Source of the DNA: Coleophoma eucalyptorum
Lineage: Eukaryota; Ascomycota; Leotiomycetes; Helotiales; Dermateaceae
Reading direction: 5' to 3'
DNA: 64,000 nt
Assembly: GCA_026120035.1 (NCBI GenBank)
Contig: JALRME010000025.1
Span: forward strand, 558,001-622,000
Shown: positions 1 to 11,715 of the stretch, piece after piece
Position numbering within the stretch: the first letter of the stretch is position 1
Layout of the letters: every line of letters starts with the position of its first letter
Position numbers and translations under genes: made by a program
The notes under the pieces: generated by a model
Database searches by the model: none
What the model was told of the DNA's origin: nothing
What the model saw: the letters and a program-made list of their open reading frames with translations, nothing else

Positions 1-702
1 ATTGGAAAGAAGCGAGACCCGTGGCAGTCGAAGGGAGAGCGCTAGCGGATAGCACGGCACCATCCGAACGCTTTAATCCTTGGTCAATTGGGCTATACCC
101 AGCTCGATTGCCACCGTGGTATATCTGTATGTTTGCAAGGGGCCTTCTCCATCTGGCCTGTGCCAATCGATCAACCACGGTTCGTGCTCAGATGCTGGCT
201 GCTGGGGCATGATGGACAAAGGTGAGTACGTCAGTCCTATCCTGACAACAAAAGAAGGGTTACATTTGGATTCCTAATAGCGTATGGTAACAAGAGCCGG
301 GCGTACCCAATAATGTAATAATCGTACCAGTCGTCTAACGAGCCTCCGTCAGCGCCACTTATGTGCTTATATAAAGCTTATACAAGTCCAAGCAACAAGC
401 TAGCTGTGCCGCACTCACTAGGGGCTAATCAGCCGCAAAAGCCAATCCTTCTAGACCGGCATTGATTTATCGGATCTTTGGAGTTATCTTTTGACTTCGG
501 CGACAATAGTTCGGTAATAATCTTATGTAATACATGGCCGACTTGCTCTAAACGTAAGTGACGAAGCAAGTCAATAATTAAATCAGCCAGCTTCTCCTGC
601 TACCTCAAATGATGGGACTTGATTAATATCTTAAGAAGACTGGCCGGCCTGACTAAGGAGAGTTTTTTACCTTTGAACGCCAATGCCAACGCCAACATCA
701 CA
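1..702. other. Left-edge non-coding stretch
   Basis: I see no convincing gene here. Short open frames exist on both strands between about 20 and 280, but none has a recognisable domain or a splice pattern that extends it. The part just before 703 is the probable promoter of the enoyl reductase. Confidence 0.5.
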
Positions 703-2172
703 ATGCCGTCGGCAAATCCAATATTAACGTTGCCCCAATATCAAACAGCCGTTGTTGCACAAGATATCGGAAAGCTTGCTATACAACACAATGCGCCGGT
801 ACCTTCACTTGCGCCTGACATGGTGATGGTAAAGACGGCGGCGGTGGCTATCAATGCTGCAGACGCGAAGATGCTGGACTATAGCGCGGCCCCAGGAGCC
901 ATACACGGCTACGTATGTACCTCTGGGCATTTACTTCGCCAGTGGAAATAGCTAAATCGAAATGCTATAGGACTTCTCAGGGACTATCGTCGCGCTGGGA
1001 GATGATGTCCTTGCTTCAGGTCGGCTAGCTGTTGGTGATCGTGTTGCGGGTTATGTGCACGGGATGTAAGTATTTTCTACCTGCTCTAGAATATTCTCTC
1101 GCCTCCTTCTTGCGTGTATTTCATCTATTTTATAATGTCCCTCGGGTACTGTGCCTTGACAAAGACTCCCACATAACTCTCCGTGCAGGCCTTCATCAGG
1201 AGACTCGCGTAATCAAACTCACTCCGGTATAATTTCATAGCTGACAACCAAAATTTGAAGGAACAAGTTGCAGCCAGATGTTGGTGCATTCGCCGAATAT
1301 GTTGGCGCTACTGCCGACCTACTGATGAAACTCCCTGATGAGATAGCCTTCGAGGAGGCTGCTGGCCTCGGGGTTGGTGTTGCAACAACGACGTTAGGCC
1401 TCTTCAGCGACAGTGAACTTTCTGTTGCATCAATTGATAAGCTTTATGCCGGAGATAAATTAGCCGTCGGTGAAACAGGACAGCAGGACGGGGAATTTGT
1501 CCTGGTATCGGGTGGAAGCACGGCCACAGGTACGCGTGCCATCCAACTGCTAAAGCTGTGAGTAAACATCAAGCCTCCCTCTCTCACTGGAATGTTCTTC
1601 ATGAGATGAAAATCAGTAGTTAATCATCTTTACGTTCTAGCGCCGGCTGCCGCCCAATTGCAACGTGCTCACCTAGCAACTTCTCCTTAGCCCTCCGCTT
1701 TGGCGCAGAGAAGGTTTTTGACTACCATAGTCCTAGCTGTGCTGCTGACATCCGAGCATACACAAACAACGAACTGGCATACGCTTTCGATTGCATCTCC
1801 GAATTCGACACCACCCAGCTCTGCTACGCTGCTATCGGTCGAGGGGGTGGTCGCTATGTCTCCCTCGATCCTCCCCGAGAAGCCGTGACCCAAACTCGTT
1901 CAAAGACCATCAAAGCGTCGTGGATTATGGGTTTGACTATGTTCGGTCGCAAGATAGCACTGGATGGCGAATACTATCGGGATTCCCGACCTCAAGACCG
2001 CGTGTTTGGTGCCAAGGCCTTTTCTGCCGTAGAGAACTGTCTACATCGCGGCTTGATTCAATCTCATCCCGTGAAGTTGATGCCTGGTGGTTGGGAAGGC
2101 GTTATACGTGGGGTCGATATCATACGCAGTCAGCCTCCATCGGGTTATAAGATGGTCTATATTGTTAGTTGA
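703..2172 (+). CDS. Trans-acting enoyl reductase (LovC-like MDR protein)
   Basis: Zinc-independent medium-chain reductase of the type that works in trans with highly reducing PKS or PKS-NRPS enzymes, reducing enoyl intermediates with NADPH. Four exons join in frame: 703-912, 971-1065, 1261-1557 and 1641-2172, giving 377 aa, close to the roughly 360 aa of LovC-type proteins. Visible marks are the N-terminal QTAVVAQD strand, GDRVAGYVHG followed by DVGAFAEYVG, and the nucleotide-binding VSGGSTATG at the start of the Rossmann half. The ATG at 703 fits the family start; an upstream in-frame TTG at 619 would add an odd Asn/Ala-rich tail. Its usual partner synthase is not in the window, so it may lie to the left. 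The family call is firm; the trans-ER role is inferred from family similarity and neighbours. Confidence 0.85.
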
Positions 2173-2525
2173 TTGATTTAAGTTCAAATAAACAGCTAGT
2201 AAACCGTTTGAGACAAGGGCATATAGACATAGACTCCATTAAGGACAGACAGAGTATATCAAATAGACCACAACGTAGCTGGTTCTTTAGAGCGTGTATG
2301 TCGTCCTGTTAACAAGAAAATAACCTGGAGTTGGAAATATCTCTGCTCTAAAAGCTCTTGATTAAGATAAACTATCAGAGCTTTAAATTGAGTACTTGAC
2401 TAGCGTCTAGTTATTTGTCGCCCTGAATTTTAATATTCATAGCTAAATAAAACAGTAGATTTTCTTCAAAATACTATTATCTCATTACTTTTTCTTTTAT
2501 AAGTCATTTCTACCATGTTTTGAAT
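2173..2525. other. AT-rich gap between convergent genes
   Basis: The 3' ends of the enoyl reductase and the acyltransferase face each other across about 350 bp of AT-rich sequence. I see no gene or clear repeat in it. Confidence 0.5.
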
Positions 2526-3716
2526 TTAGCCCACAAGGGTCTTTACCCCCGGCATCGTCAAAGCAGCCCAGCCCAAAGCCCAACTAAGCATTATCGTCAC
2601 TGACGATACAACAGCTGTCTTGGTTATAGCACCAACAGTCCATCTATCTAAAGCTACTTGTACTCCCACAGAAACTACAGGATGTGCTAAAAATGCAGCA
2701 TAGGCGTACTTGCTTATTCTCCCTATTCCTTTGATAGTCCACTCTGTAGTGAAGTTCTCTCTGAAAAACGAAAACAATCCAACGCCAATCAGAAGGCCGG
2801 TAGCCTCATTAAAAATAGCATAAGAAATGGCCAAACAGTTCCAACCACCGCTGAATTCTTCCATAGGATTTCCTAGGTCTTCACCATTTGACATCCCCAG
2901 CATCCGCTGCACTGCAATAGCACAAGCAAGAATAATCAAACCAGCAAGCCCCAATGATGTTCTTAATTCGATTTTCAAAACGTCGAGAGAAGAGATTTTG
3001 AAGCCTAGAATGTACGCAGCGGCATATTGGGGCAGGTAACCCAGTTGCAAACTAAGCGGAGGAAACGTTGTGCCGACTGGATAAACTAAACGGATGAGGA
3101 ATGCAGCAATGCTCGTTGTCGTCACACCGATGAGCAGTATTGACATGAATGGTAGATTCGAACAGTTTTGCATATGTAGGGAAGAGCAGGTTTTGCTGTT
3201 AGTAAGGAATGATAACTGCAGTAGGGCTGCAGCGATCACATCGAAACAGAGTAGCGTAGAATTATACCACACCGGTCCTCGAACTCCCCTAAGACTACGC
3301 CAATAGCTGAATAAAAACTCAAAATTGACATTATGCCCATCTCTCATTCGAGCAATTGCTAGCTGTACAGGAGTCCAGAATAGAGAAGAAATCAAGGCTG
3401 GAACACCAAGACGGAGTAGCTTTCCTTGTAGAAATGATCCGGGAGTTTTTTTCGCGAGCGAGACGGATGAAAAGTAACCGGATACAAGGAAGAATGATCC
3501 CATAAAAAATGTCTGGTTGAAGATAGTAAATGCCATGAGTGGCAAAGATTGCGGATGCATTCGTGATCGATATGGCCATGATCCTAAACCGCCATATGCA
3601 ATGGCCGTATGGTGAATGATAACGAGGCCGGTGAGAAAAGAGCGCATGTTGCTTAAGTAGGGGAGCTGGGTTGGTCTGATGCCAATCGACATAGGATGTG
3701 GTGCTATTGAATTCAT
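2526..3716 (-). CDS. Membrane acyltransferase, acyltransferase-3 family
   Basis: Uninterrupted reading frame of 396 aa from the ATG at 3716; upstream in-frame codons are not ATG. The protein is a chain of about ten hydrophobic segments, as expected for the acyltransferase-3 family of integral membrane O-acyltransferases. Near the N-terminus an Arg is followed about 10 residues later by a His pair (RSFLTGLVIIHH), the arrangement of the conserved Arg/His in this family, then a Phe-rich helix with FFLVSGYF. It is divergently placed from the Zn2Cys6 regulator, with about 530 bp shared between the two starts, and convergent with the enoyl reductase. In a biosynthetic setting it would acylate a hydroxylated product, but the substrate cannot be read from sequence. 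No introns are needed. Confidence 0.75.
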   Translation of the reverse strand: MNSIAPHPMSIGIRPTQLPYLSNMRSFLTGLVIIHHTAIAYGGLGSWPYRSRMHPQSLPLMAFTIFNQTFFMGSFFLVSGYFSSVSLAKKTPGSFLQGKLLRLGVPALISSLFWTPVQLAIARMRDGHNVNFEFLFSYWRSLRGVRGPVWYNSTLLCFDVIAAALLQLSFLTNSKTCSSLHMQNCSNLPFMSILLIGVTTTSIAAFLIRLVYPVGTTFPPLSLQLGYLPQYAAAYILGFKISSLDVLKIELRTSLGLAGLIILACAIAVQRMLGMSNGEDLGNPMEEFSGGWNCLAISYAIFNEATGLLIGVGLFSFFRENFTTEWTIKGIGRISKYAYAAFLAHPVVSVGVQVALDRWTVGAITKTAVVSSVTIMLSWALGWAALTMPGVKTLVG

Positions 3717-4247
3717 GGCGCTTGGAGCTGTATGCGTAGCCTGTAACAAATGAGGCGAGCCTTCTTCGGCGTTGAAAAGATGTTACAAAGGTTCTTGAGA
3801 TCAATGCCCCGAGCTGTCTTTATTTCTAAATTTTTGAAGTTATAAGGGAAGGTCGTCCTCAATGAATATATAAAAAGTAACAAGCAACTCTGATTTATTC
3901 CACCGTCGGAGCCAGTATTAATGAGAGGCGGCTTCCGGAGTTTCTCAGCCAATCAAAGAAGCGCTACTATTCCGGGAGTGCGGGGCTCAAGGTCGAACAT
4001 TCTGCTCTACTTTTCCAATCCATTTCACCTCCCTTCATTATAATTCACCCTTTCTCAAGTGGATTTCATCCCGACAGGTTTTATATCCTCCTATGTCTAT
4101 TGACAATTTGATCGGGTACTGTAATCTCTTTACTTTCTAAAATCCCCATATATCCTATCAGCCTACGAATAATCAAGCCAAAAATTAATAGGTGAAAAGG
4201 TAATTATTGTCGTAGCAGAGTCGTCTAATCGTGCATGTCTTCCAGCC
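3717..4247. promoter_or_regulatory. Divergent promoter region with a CGG(N3)CCG palindrome
   Basis: This gap carries the promoters of the acyltransferase (left) and the Zn2Cys6 regulator (right). At 3929-3937 there is CGGCTTCCG, a palindromic pair of CGG half-sites of the kind bound by Zn2Cys6 dimers. Binding by the neighbouring regulator is a guess. Confidence 0.3.
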
Positions 4248-6560
4248 ATGTCTCAATCACACGTAACGACGCGCCGAAATGGTCGATTGCAAGCATGTGA
4301 GCCTTGCAGGACAGCAAAAACCCGTTGTGATCACTCAACTCCGGTGTGCGCCCGATGCATAGCTCGCGGCAAATCTGATTCTTGTGTTTATCACCCGGCT
4401 CCGATGACCAAGGCTCGACATCTAATGGTGGCTCCACTAGCGAGGCGACCCAGGCTTCTACCAGATAAAGAGTCGTCTCAGAAAATCGAGATATTGACAC
4501 CCACCTTGTTACTATCACCTCCGAAGTATGGATCTCCGCAAACCACACTTTTTAGACGACAGGACCCAATCCATGCCATTACCAGCTTTTCAGCTGTGTT
4601 TTGTGAAAATCAGCAGAAAATTGGTGCTGGCCTACTGAATATCGAAGGCGCAGACCTTAGCGTAGAACAGAAAGTATATAACGACCCTCTTCGAATGAAA
4701 CTTGCAACTCAGACGCTGCATGATTTTCCTACCCACCAGACTTGCGAACATTTACTTGTATGTTTGTCAACAATGCATGATCCTTGGCTCTCTCCAAAGA
4801 TGATCAAGCATTGCTCAAAGTCGGTATGGTTGACGTTTGGAGATGCCTTAAAGGGTATGAGATTCGACCGAGAACTATGCTCTATGGCCTATGAGCTATT
4901 CAGGAATGGCGAAAACACTCCCTGTCCTGATGAAAATCAACCTTGGGTAAACTGGTTTTGCGGCTCTCTGATACGTTGGGAGATGATTGGGCTTCTATTT
5001 TCTTTCTTCGGATTGGCAATGATGCACCTGCAAGATTGGGATCCTGTTTTCAAAGTTCCTGAATATCGCGACCGCTCTCGAAAGTCAACATCACGTCGAA
5101 TGAAAGACTGTGCAGATGCATGTTTAAGTCTTCGAAATCCAGATCACCCGACAAGTGATATCGTAGTCTGTTTATTCAGGAATATTGGCAAACTGTACAG
5201 TCAGATAGCAGGCGATGAAAGTGAGTATATGCTAGTTAAAGTTGTACGGGTACACTGATCCTATGAACTCTGTGCTAACTTTTAGCTACAACCTAGGTGA
5301 TGAGGTGGCAAGATCTGAGGGCTTAATCGTAAGCACATTCATTGAAGCTGGTCTGCATCGCCTACCAGACCAGGGGCCAATAGACCCACAGTCTGAGTTT
5401 AGGAGAACGTTGTCAGCAGCTGGCTATTACTTCGAGAAATCAGCAGCTTTGTTTAAAGCACGACCACCAGCACTCTCTCGCTTCTACTGTAGCTATCGAA
5501 TCCCTCTCGATTTGACTGAAGATCAGCTATACAGCAGCCCAGAGGAACGCGCTGCTACTGTGTCGCAACTTGACAAAAATGGCTGGAATACCTATGGCCG
5601 TATCTCTACAATTAGCTGGCTAAGGGCACTCTGTATGATAACTCCAATACGAGAAGAAATACTTGAAATCTCGCTTGGGATGAACATGCAGATTCCCTCG
5701 GGTAGAGTGGAGTAAGTTGATGGAATTTATTTAGTCGTCTTTCATTTTTCCTCACAAAAAGAGCCGATTCCTAGCTTGGAATTAATGTTCAGAAACCTAC
5801 TAATGCTTACTAGTGAACTTCTGAATCGTCTCTCTGACATAACCTCGTCATATCCACCATGGATCCAATATTGCAATATAAGCCAATGGTCCTCGTCGTT
5901 GCTGTCATCAACCAATAGCGAACACTTTTATTTAGTAACACGTATTCAAGCCGAAGTTCTGCAGACTAGATTCCTGCTAGAGCGAATCAAGCAGGTATCG
6001 TCGCTAGGGAAAAGAAATCAAGATCTGTTCAATGTTGCTCAGGAACTCATGAAAGTTACACTATCACTGTGGCTCAATCGTGACTGTCTCTATGTCTACC
6101 AGAGTATTTTTCATTGGATGGTTTGTGATCCCAATCTCCTCTAGTGTGCCCTTTCACTGACTTATAACTACAAAAGGCCGTCGATTTTGGCATTCCAGCT
6201 GCAGGCGTCCTATGCGTTGAGCTTCTTTACGCTGTTCAAAATCCATCAGACACGACCAACAAGTCCCAGTCAAACAACATCCAATCGTTGACTCTGTTTG
6301 TTGCATTCCTAGACTGGGTACGAGCAGGTGATGGGAATTATGAGCTTTGTCGACGACTAAAAAAGGTTATTCAGAACATTCTGCATTATGTGTTGGAAGC
6401 ACCGGCCAGAGTGGCAGATAACGATGCTCATTTAAATCAGTATCAGAACATTGAATTTGACCAATTTGACTCTAATTTGCCAGATCTTGACGAACAAGAC
6501 TGGCTGAGCTTATTAAATACTATGGATTGGTCCCAGGGATTTGGGATAGAGACAAGTTAA
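4248..6560 (+). CDS. Zn2Cys6 transcription factor
   Basis: Fungal binuclear zinc-cluster regulator, probably controlling the adjacent metabolic genes. The N-terminus has six cysteines at residues about 17-46 with C-x2-C-x6-C-x6-C-x2-C-x7-C spacing (ACEPCRTAKTRC, then CARC), complete for zinc binding. The remainder resembles the fungal transcription-factor homology region, including a segment ending STFIEAGLHR that is typical of that domain. Exons read 4248-5220, 5297-5711, 5775-6120 and 6177-6560 and join in frame to 705 aa. The first intron acceptor was placed at 5296, because an earlier AG at 5285 would run into a stop. An acidic tail with DEQDWLSLL may be an activation segment. It sits between the acyltransferase and the oxygenase, which supports a pathway-specific role. 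Confidence 0.85.
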
Positions 6561-6830
6561 TAGACATCTCTGGCTAGATTCGATATATCTTTGCGGATTC
6601 AATATTAGTAAATGCTTATAGTAGACTCCCTAATGTCTCTAACAGGTGCTAAAGCTGCCGCTGATGACCAAATTCAACTTTTCGGTGATTTATGAGCTGC
6701 AATCAATAAATGACAGACAAGAAATGCCTATAAGATAGCATTAGGAGCACGGAACAAGTGCAACATCATCAAAGGGGTTTGGATGATTTTTGACCAAGAC
6801 AAGCTCTAGACGGCCGAAAACATATTTAAA

Positions 6831-6890
6831 AGTCGCCGATGTAATTAGTCGCCGAAATTTTGGTCGGAAAATAATAAAGTCGGTTATCCG
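6831..6890. promoter_or_regulatory. Repeated CG-rich motifs upstream of the oxygenase
   Basis: In an otherwise AT-rich gap, AGTCGCCGA occurs at 6831-6839 and again at 6847-6855, GGTCGG at about 6862, and CGGTTATCCG (CGG-N4-CCG) at 6881-6890. These could be Zn2Cys6 half-sites serving the oxygenase gene at 7163. This is inference from motif clustering only. Confidence 0.3.
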
Positions 6891-7162
6891 GTGTATTATA
6901 TAATGCCGTGTTTGAATTATCCGCTGCCAATTCTAGTACGATACACAGTCAGTCCTATTATTGAGATGCCGATCCCCTACTAAAGGCCACATAGAATCTG
7001 GCGCTCTTACGTGGCGTGTCAAGTTGTGGAATGACCCATTGTCTGAGCAATCGATCCTAGAGACCTACATATAAATTAAACTACAGGGAAACCTGTACTC
7101 TCAGGTTCCGTCCTAATTTATTTTCATTTTTTAAGATTTCATCACTTGCATAAACAGGAAAC

Positions 7163-8198
7163 ATGTCAGCAGACGAGTTTGTACTTCCTATCATTGACCT
7201 CAGTGGTTACATTAACTCCAATTCACCGGAGGAAAAAGCAAAAGTCATTGCAGAGGTGCGGGACGCATCTCGACAATATGGTTTTTTCCAGGTCAAAGGC
7301 CATGGCGTACCTGTAGGGCTACAAAAGGAGTTACTTCGAAGTCTCAACAATCTCTTTAGCATGCCCAAGGAAGAGAAACTCAAGCTTTCATACCTCGAGA
7401 ATCCTTGTCGTCGAGGATATGAAGCGTCTGGTATGTCGATTCGTGCAGGGGATGCCATGTCCGACTCAAAAGAGGTAATACTCTTCCATAGAAATACTTT
7501 CTTGTGATTCCTTTATGTCTCAAAGTGACCAGAATTAACGAGATAAGGCTTTCTACGTAGGTCGAGAGGACCCAGTTGTGGAGCGTCCGGGCTTTTACGG
7601 ACCCAATGTCTGGCCCAACCTTCCAGAAAAGGATTTTCGTGATCCAGTCAACGAGTACTACAAGGAGACGAGTAAGCTCGGCAAGACTATCTGGGAGCTT
7701 TTGCTCCAAGGTCTCGGCCACTCGCCAGAGTTGATGAACGTCTTCGCAAAGAGACCCTTCATACAGATGAAGATGATCCGCTACCCTCGAGCAAGCGCAA
7801 CTCTCCCCGGACAATTTGGTGTGGGCGCCCATACCGACTTTGGGGGTGTGACCGTCTTACTTCAGGAGCCTGGCAGGGATGGTCTCGAGGTCTGGCATGA
7901 GGGCAAGGAAGAATGGTTGCCAGTCCCAGCTCTTGAAGATGTATATGTCATTAATTGCGGAGACATGATTATGAATTGGTCTGGAGGCCAGTACAGGAGC
8001 GCAAAGCACAGGGTTATCAACAAGGCTGATAATGAGAGGCTTTCATGTGCAACATTCTGGCATGGAGATGTGTATGCGTCGAACCCACTGAATCCGGATG
8101 ATCCAAACAAGGAGACTGTCGGCCAGCTTCTGGTTAAACGCTTCCGAACCCAATTTGCTCTAGCTAAAGAGGTTGTCGATCAAGTTCAGGCACATTAG
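7163..8198 (+). CDS. 2-oxoglutarate/Fe(II)-dependent oxygenase (IPNS/gibberellin-oxidase type)
   Basis: Non-heme iron oxygenase of the isopenicillin-N-synthase-like superfamily. Two exons, 7163-7474 and 7548-8198, join in phase to 320 aa, normal for the family. The N-terminal DIOX_N part starts with LPIIDLSG and contains YGFFQVKGHGVP. The C-terminal part has the iron ligands HTD (in GAHTDFGG) and the distal His in SAKHRV, with the 2-oxoglutarate-binding Arg-x-Ser in ERLS. All catalytic residues therefore look intact. Such enzymes hydroxylate, desaturate or cyclise small molecules. It lies between the zinc-cluster regulator and an FAD monooxygenase on the same strand, which fits a tailoring role. 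The exact reaction is unknown. Confidence 0.88.
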
Positions 8199-8967
8199 AA
8201 GAGGACTCTACTGCGCTCCTATCTAGGTGCTTTATGTTACAGTCTGCAATAGTACTTCATCGTTTGAACATCACCTAGTGGGTTTGGACTTTAAGTGACG
8301 GATTAAAACTGTATTTGACAGGGCCTTAACGATATACTTGGCATTTAGCGTCAGTACATCTAGCTAGCTGCGCTGGACCAGCCACCTGATAACATTAAGG
8401 TTGTCATGCGTGAATGCTAGAATATACTCTCCACTCTTTACTTGAAACCATTATATTAGGCTGATCTATATTCTTCTTCTATTATAACTAGTGATATAAA
8501 GTAAACTCAGTTCTCGCGTAAAACAGGCTCTGGCCATTTTCAATGGTTTAGTACTTTATGTCAAGGATCGGTAGGTCGGCCGTTTTCAACAGTCCGGTTG
8601 CTGTCTTCGCTAACCATTCACGTGCTTCCGTAGCTACGTAAGGCCTCATTAAACCTGTAATGACGACTATTTCCGAAACCTCGAGGCTCCAACATTCTCT
8701 TTTCAGCAGTATCGGAGCAATTACGGGTAACTCTAAGGCTATTGTCCGCATTCCGGGTTCCGCAATTATGCTTGAATGGTACGACTAGGAAAAATGTATG
8801 CATGGTGACGACTTCCAACACTGAAAATCAAGGATCACATCACAGCTATAGAAGCCGTTTTTCCGAAATGGAATCAGTATATTTAGTCTCTCTAGTCTGG
8901 TAGTGAATTGTAGTGAGAATCAAGAAACAAATTTTTATTTTGACTACGTGAGTTTCGCTTTATCAAG
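8199..8967. other. Intergenic region before the FAD monooxygenase
   Basis: No gene is visible. Several short CGG/CCG-containing words (around 8568-8600 and 8850) resemble zinc-cluster half-sites, in an AT-rich background. Confidence 0.4.
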
Positions 8968-10373
8968 ATGCTCCAAGTCGCTATCATTGGTGGAGGCATG
9001 GCTGTAAGCTCCAGAAACATGCAAATTGGTGCTTCTAAAATGTTCTAAACTGCTCACAGGGCCCAACGCTCGCCTTGTTTCTAAAGAGGCATGGTATTTC
9101 TTCGGAGATATTTGAATTGCGGGAGGAGGGCTACGAAAAAGGAGGCTGCATTGCACTTGCTCCCAATGCACTCCGTGTAATGGACCACGTTGGAGTGTAT
9201 GACCGACTAAGGAGGGCAGGCTTCAACTATGAAGAGGTGGAATTTTGCAATAGCAAAGGAGCGGCTCTTGGTCGAGTGTTCAATGGCAACCAAAAGATAT
9301 ACCACTATCCTGCCTTGCGGATTCATCGCACTGCAGTAATGAGCGAGCTTGCTGCAGAATGCAAGAGCCAACAGATCCCGATACACCATGGCTGGAAATG
9401 CATTGGTGTTAAAAGTGAAACGGAAACATCTGCAATTGTGGAATTTGAAGGCGGAAAGGTTATCGAAGCAGAATTCGTTATTGCCGCAGACGGACTCCAT
9501 TCTAAAATCAGACCATTCTTTGCGCCAGATGCCATTCCTGAGTATAGTGGGTTCATGGGAATTATAGGCACCCTCGACAAAAGTGAGATGAAAAGCCCTA
9601 CTCCTATGCATTTCCCATGCATGATGTTCGGCCAAAATGGGTCCTTTGCGATCTTTCCCTCTAGTTTTGACGGACAAGAAATCAGTTATTTCTCAACGAT
9701 AGAGCATGAGGATCTTGGTCGAGATGGCTGGGCACAGCTTGAGAAGAATCAGGCACAGCTTAAGTCGATGCTGATGGAACGCTTCTCCCACGAGCATAAT
9801 GATTGGCCAGCGGCCGTAAGGGAGATGGTTGAGAAGGCATCTGAAGAGACGTTGACGAGCTGGCCGTACGTACTACTTCTCAAAGCCATCTCGTACCCAC
9901 TGACATTAGTAGGTTTTATTCGGTTCCCCATATGGACAAGTTCACCTCTCCGAAGAGACGAGTTATCCTGATTGGGGATGCGGCTCACGCCATTCCACCA
10001 ATGGTAGGCAAAAAAATTTCTATCCGTAGCACAGTACTGATATAACATCTAGGGAGGACAAGGTGCCGCAATGGGATTTGAAGATGCAGAGACGCTGGGG
10101 TATGTGCTGGGCCGCATTAAGGCGCCGGATTTTGATTCTACAAAGTTAGACGAGATTTTCACGAAGTGGGAGCACGATCGTGTTGCACGAATTACGAAGG
10201 TGGTTGATTTCACAACCAAGAATGGAAAGCTGCGGAAGTCCTCTCATCATCTTTATGAGGAAGCTGCCAAGGAGTGGATGATTTGGGTTGCTCTCAAATG
10301 GACGGGTCCTGAAGCCAGCGCTCAGTGGCTCTTTTCCTATAACTGTGAAAACATTTTAGGCGTGTTAGCTTAG
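8968..10373 (+). CDS. FAD-dependent monooxygenase
   Basis: Class A flavoprotein hydroxylase (PHBH/salicylate-hydroxylase-like fold). Four exons, 8968-9003, 9060-9865, 9913-10003 and 10053-10373, join in frame to 417 aa. The 12-residue first exon supplies the first half of the FAD Rossmann motif, VAIIGGGMA, completed by GPTLALFLKR in exon 2. Further marks are VIAADGLHSK (NADPH/FAD-binding DG motif) and IGDAAHAIPP-MGGQGA (ribityl/pyrophosphate-binding GD motif), split by an intron. Phase-consistent introns as short as 47 nt were accepted because they restore these motifs exactly. It is likely a tailoring enzyme of the same pathway as the oxygenase and enoyl reductase. The substrate is unknown. 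Confidence 0.88.
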
Positions 10374-10570
10374 TTTGGCTGATTGTTGCAAGGTGGTTAT
10401 ACTAGAGACCGTGAATTGATAGCAATCGAGAGTATATAGCCTTGATTTCAAGACTCATCTCCAAGGCGCTATTACAATGAAGACTGTTCCTTATTATAGC
10501 AATGTAATCGTAAGCTGGCTCCCTCCACTTGGACCCACCACATACACCACCACATCCAGTGGTAGTAAGT

Positions 10571-10604
10571 CTTTTGGATATGGCCACCTTTTGGATATAG
10601 CCAC
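10571..10604. repeat. Tandem 17-bp duplication at the transposon end
   Basis: CTTTTGGATATGGCCAC is followed directly by CTTTTGGATATAGCCAC. The same layout, a short word repeated twice in the terminus, is seen in the pogo-like element at 38.1 kb, so I read this as the surviving terminal repeat of the minus-strand element. Confidence 0.6.
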
Positions 10605-11431
10605 CGGGCCGACTATTCTTCTATAGTAGTAATCTACTAGTACTATTACCTACTATAATTCTATTGTCAATCAAGGCTACATTCTGAATTAGATCCTTTA
10701 CCTTCTATACTTCTTGCTATGGGTATTACTAGAGGTATAGTAACCTCCTTACGTATGCTATTCTCTAGGTCTATAAAGAATTCCTATTGCTTATACTCCT
10801 ATCTTACAAAACTACTACCTAGCGGAATAGATGGATAATTAAGCCTAAAGGCTCTTCTTAGAACTCTCTTACTTAGCCAAAAGTACTCTCTAACGATCGT
10901 ATGCCTTCTCGAGGTTATATATAGCCTCTTGCCTATCTCGTACTATTTTATCGTCTATTAGACCTTCTTTCTGGTAGTCTTTTTCCTATTTTTTAGTCTT
11001 AATTCGTACTTATTCTTAAGCTCTCTAGATTCTATTTGTAGCTCGGATTCTAGCCTTTTCCGCCTTAATTTCCTTGGAACTAGCCTCTTTACTTGCCTTT
11101 TCTTTCTTATAGAAAAGAGTATTACTAGTCACTATAGGACTATCTTTTGGAAGCCTTTTTTATATATAATTCTATTTCCGTTGGCTACACTAGATAATTC
11201 TAGCCTAAAGCTCTATAGCCTCTTATTCTATTAAGTCCGCTGTATAAAGTACTGTAGTAGTTGATTTATAGAATACCTAAAAATATAATCTAGAAGGAGT
11301 ACTTAATAGAGGCTAGATCTTATTTCTCTACTTCTGAAGAGCCTCTTTAGACTTATCTTAGGTACTAGGAAGTATAGAAAGCTCAATTTCCTCCCTAGAT
11401 TTAGTAGAAGGCTTAGGTAACTCTAGGTCCG

Positions 11432-11715
11432 TGTAAGAACCTGACCTGCTCAGAATAGACAATTGGATAATCCAGGACATTGAATATATGTTACGTGACC
11501 CCAGGACAGTATGCATAAGCGGGTATGAGCAGAGTCGGAGGGGTTTCGGACCCAGGAAGCATCTAAGAGGGACATGTCAGGGAAACTTGTTTCTTTCCTC
11601 TCTTCTCTTCTTATCTTTGTGTCCTTCGTACGAGACCCATAGGATTCAGTCAATATAAGGTTATTGTGCTCCCAAACACCTCTATCCTGCCATTGATCAA
11701 ACCTGTGTCCTTACA
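11432..11715. mobile_element. Solo LTR with perfect 5-bp target duplication
   Basis: A 284-bp segment starts TGTAAG and ends CTTACA, an inverted TG...CA terminus typical of LTR retroelements. It is flanked on both sides by GTCCG (11427-11431 and 11716-11720), a perfect 5-bp target-site duplication. It interrupts the minus-strand transposase frame and is visibly less AT-rich than its host. It therefore inserted after, or escaped, the mutation process that degraded the host element. No internal retroelement genes are present, consistent with recombination to a solo LTR. Confidence 0.82.

Noticed and set aside
21..277. Overlapping open frames of about 60 codons at the left edge
   Set aside because: No domain, no splice pattern linking them to anything, and composition not clearly coding.
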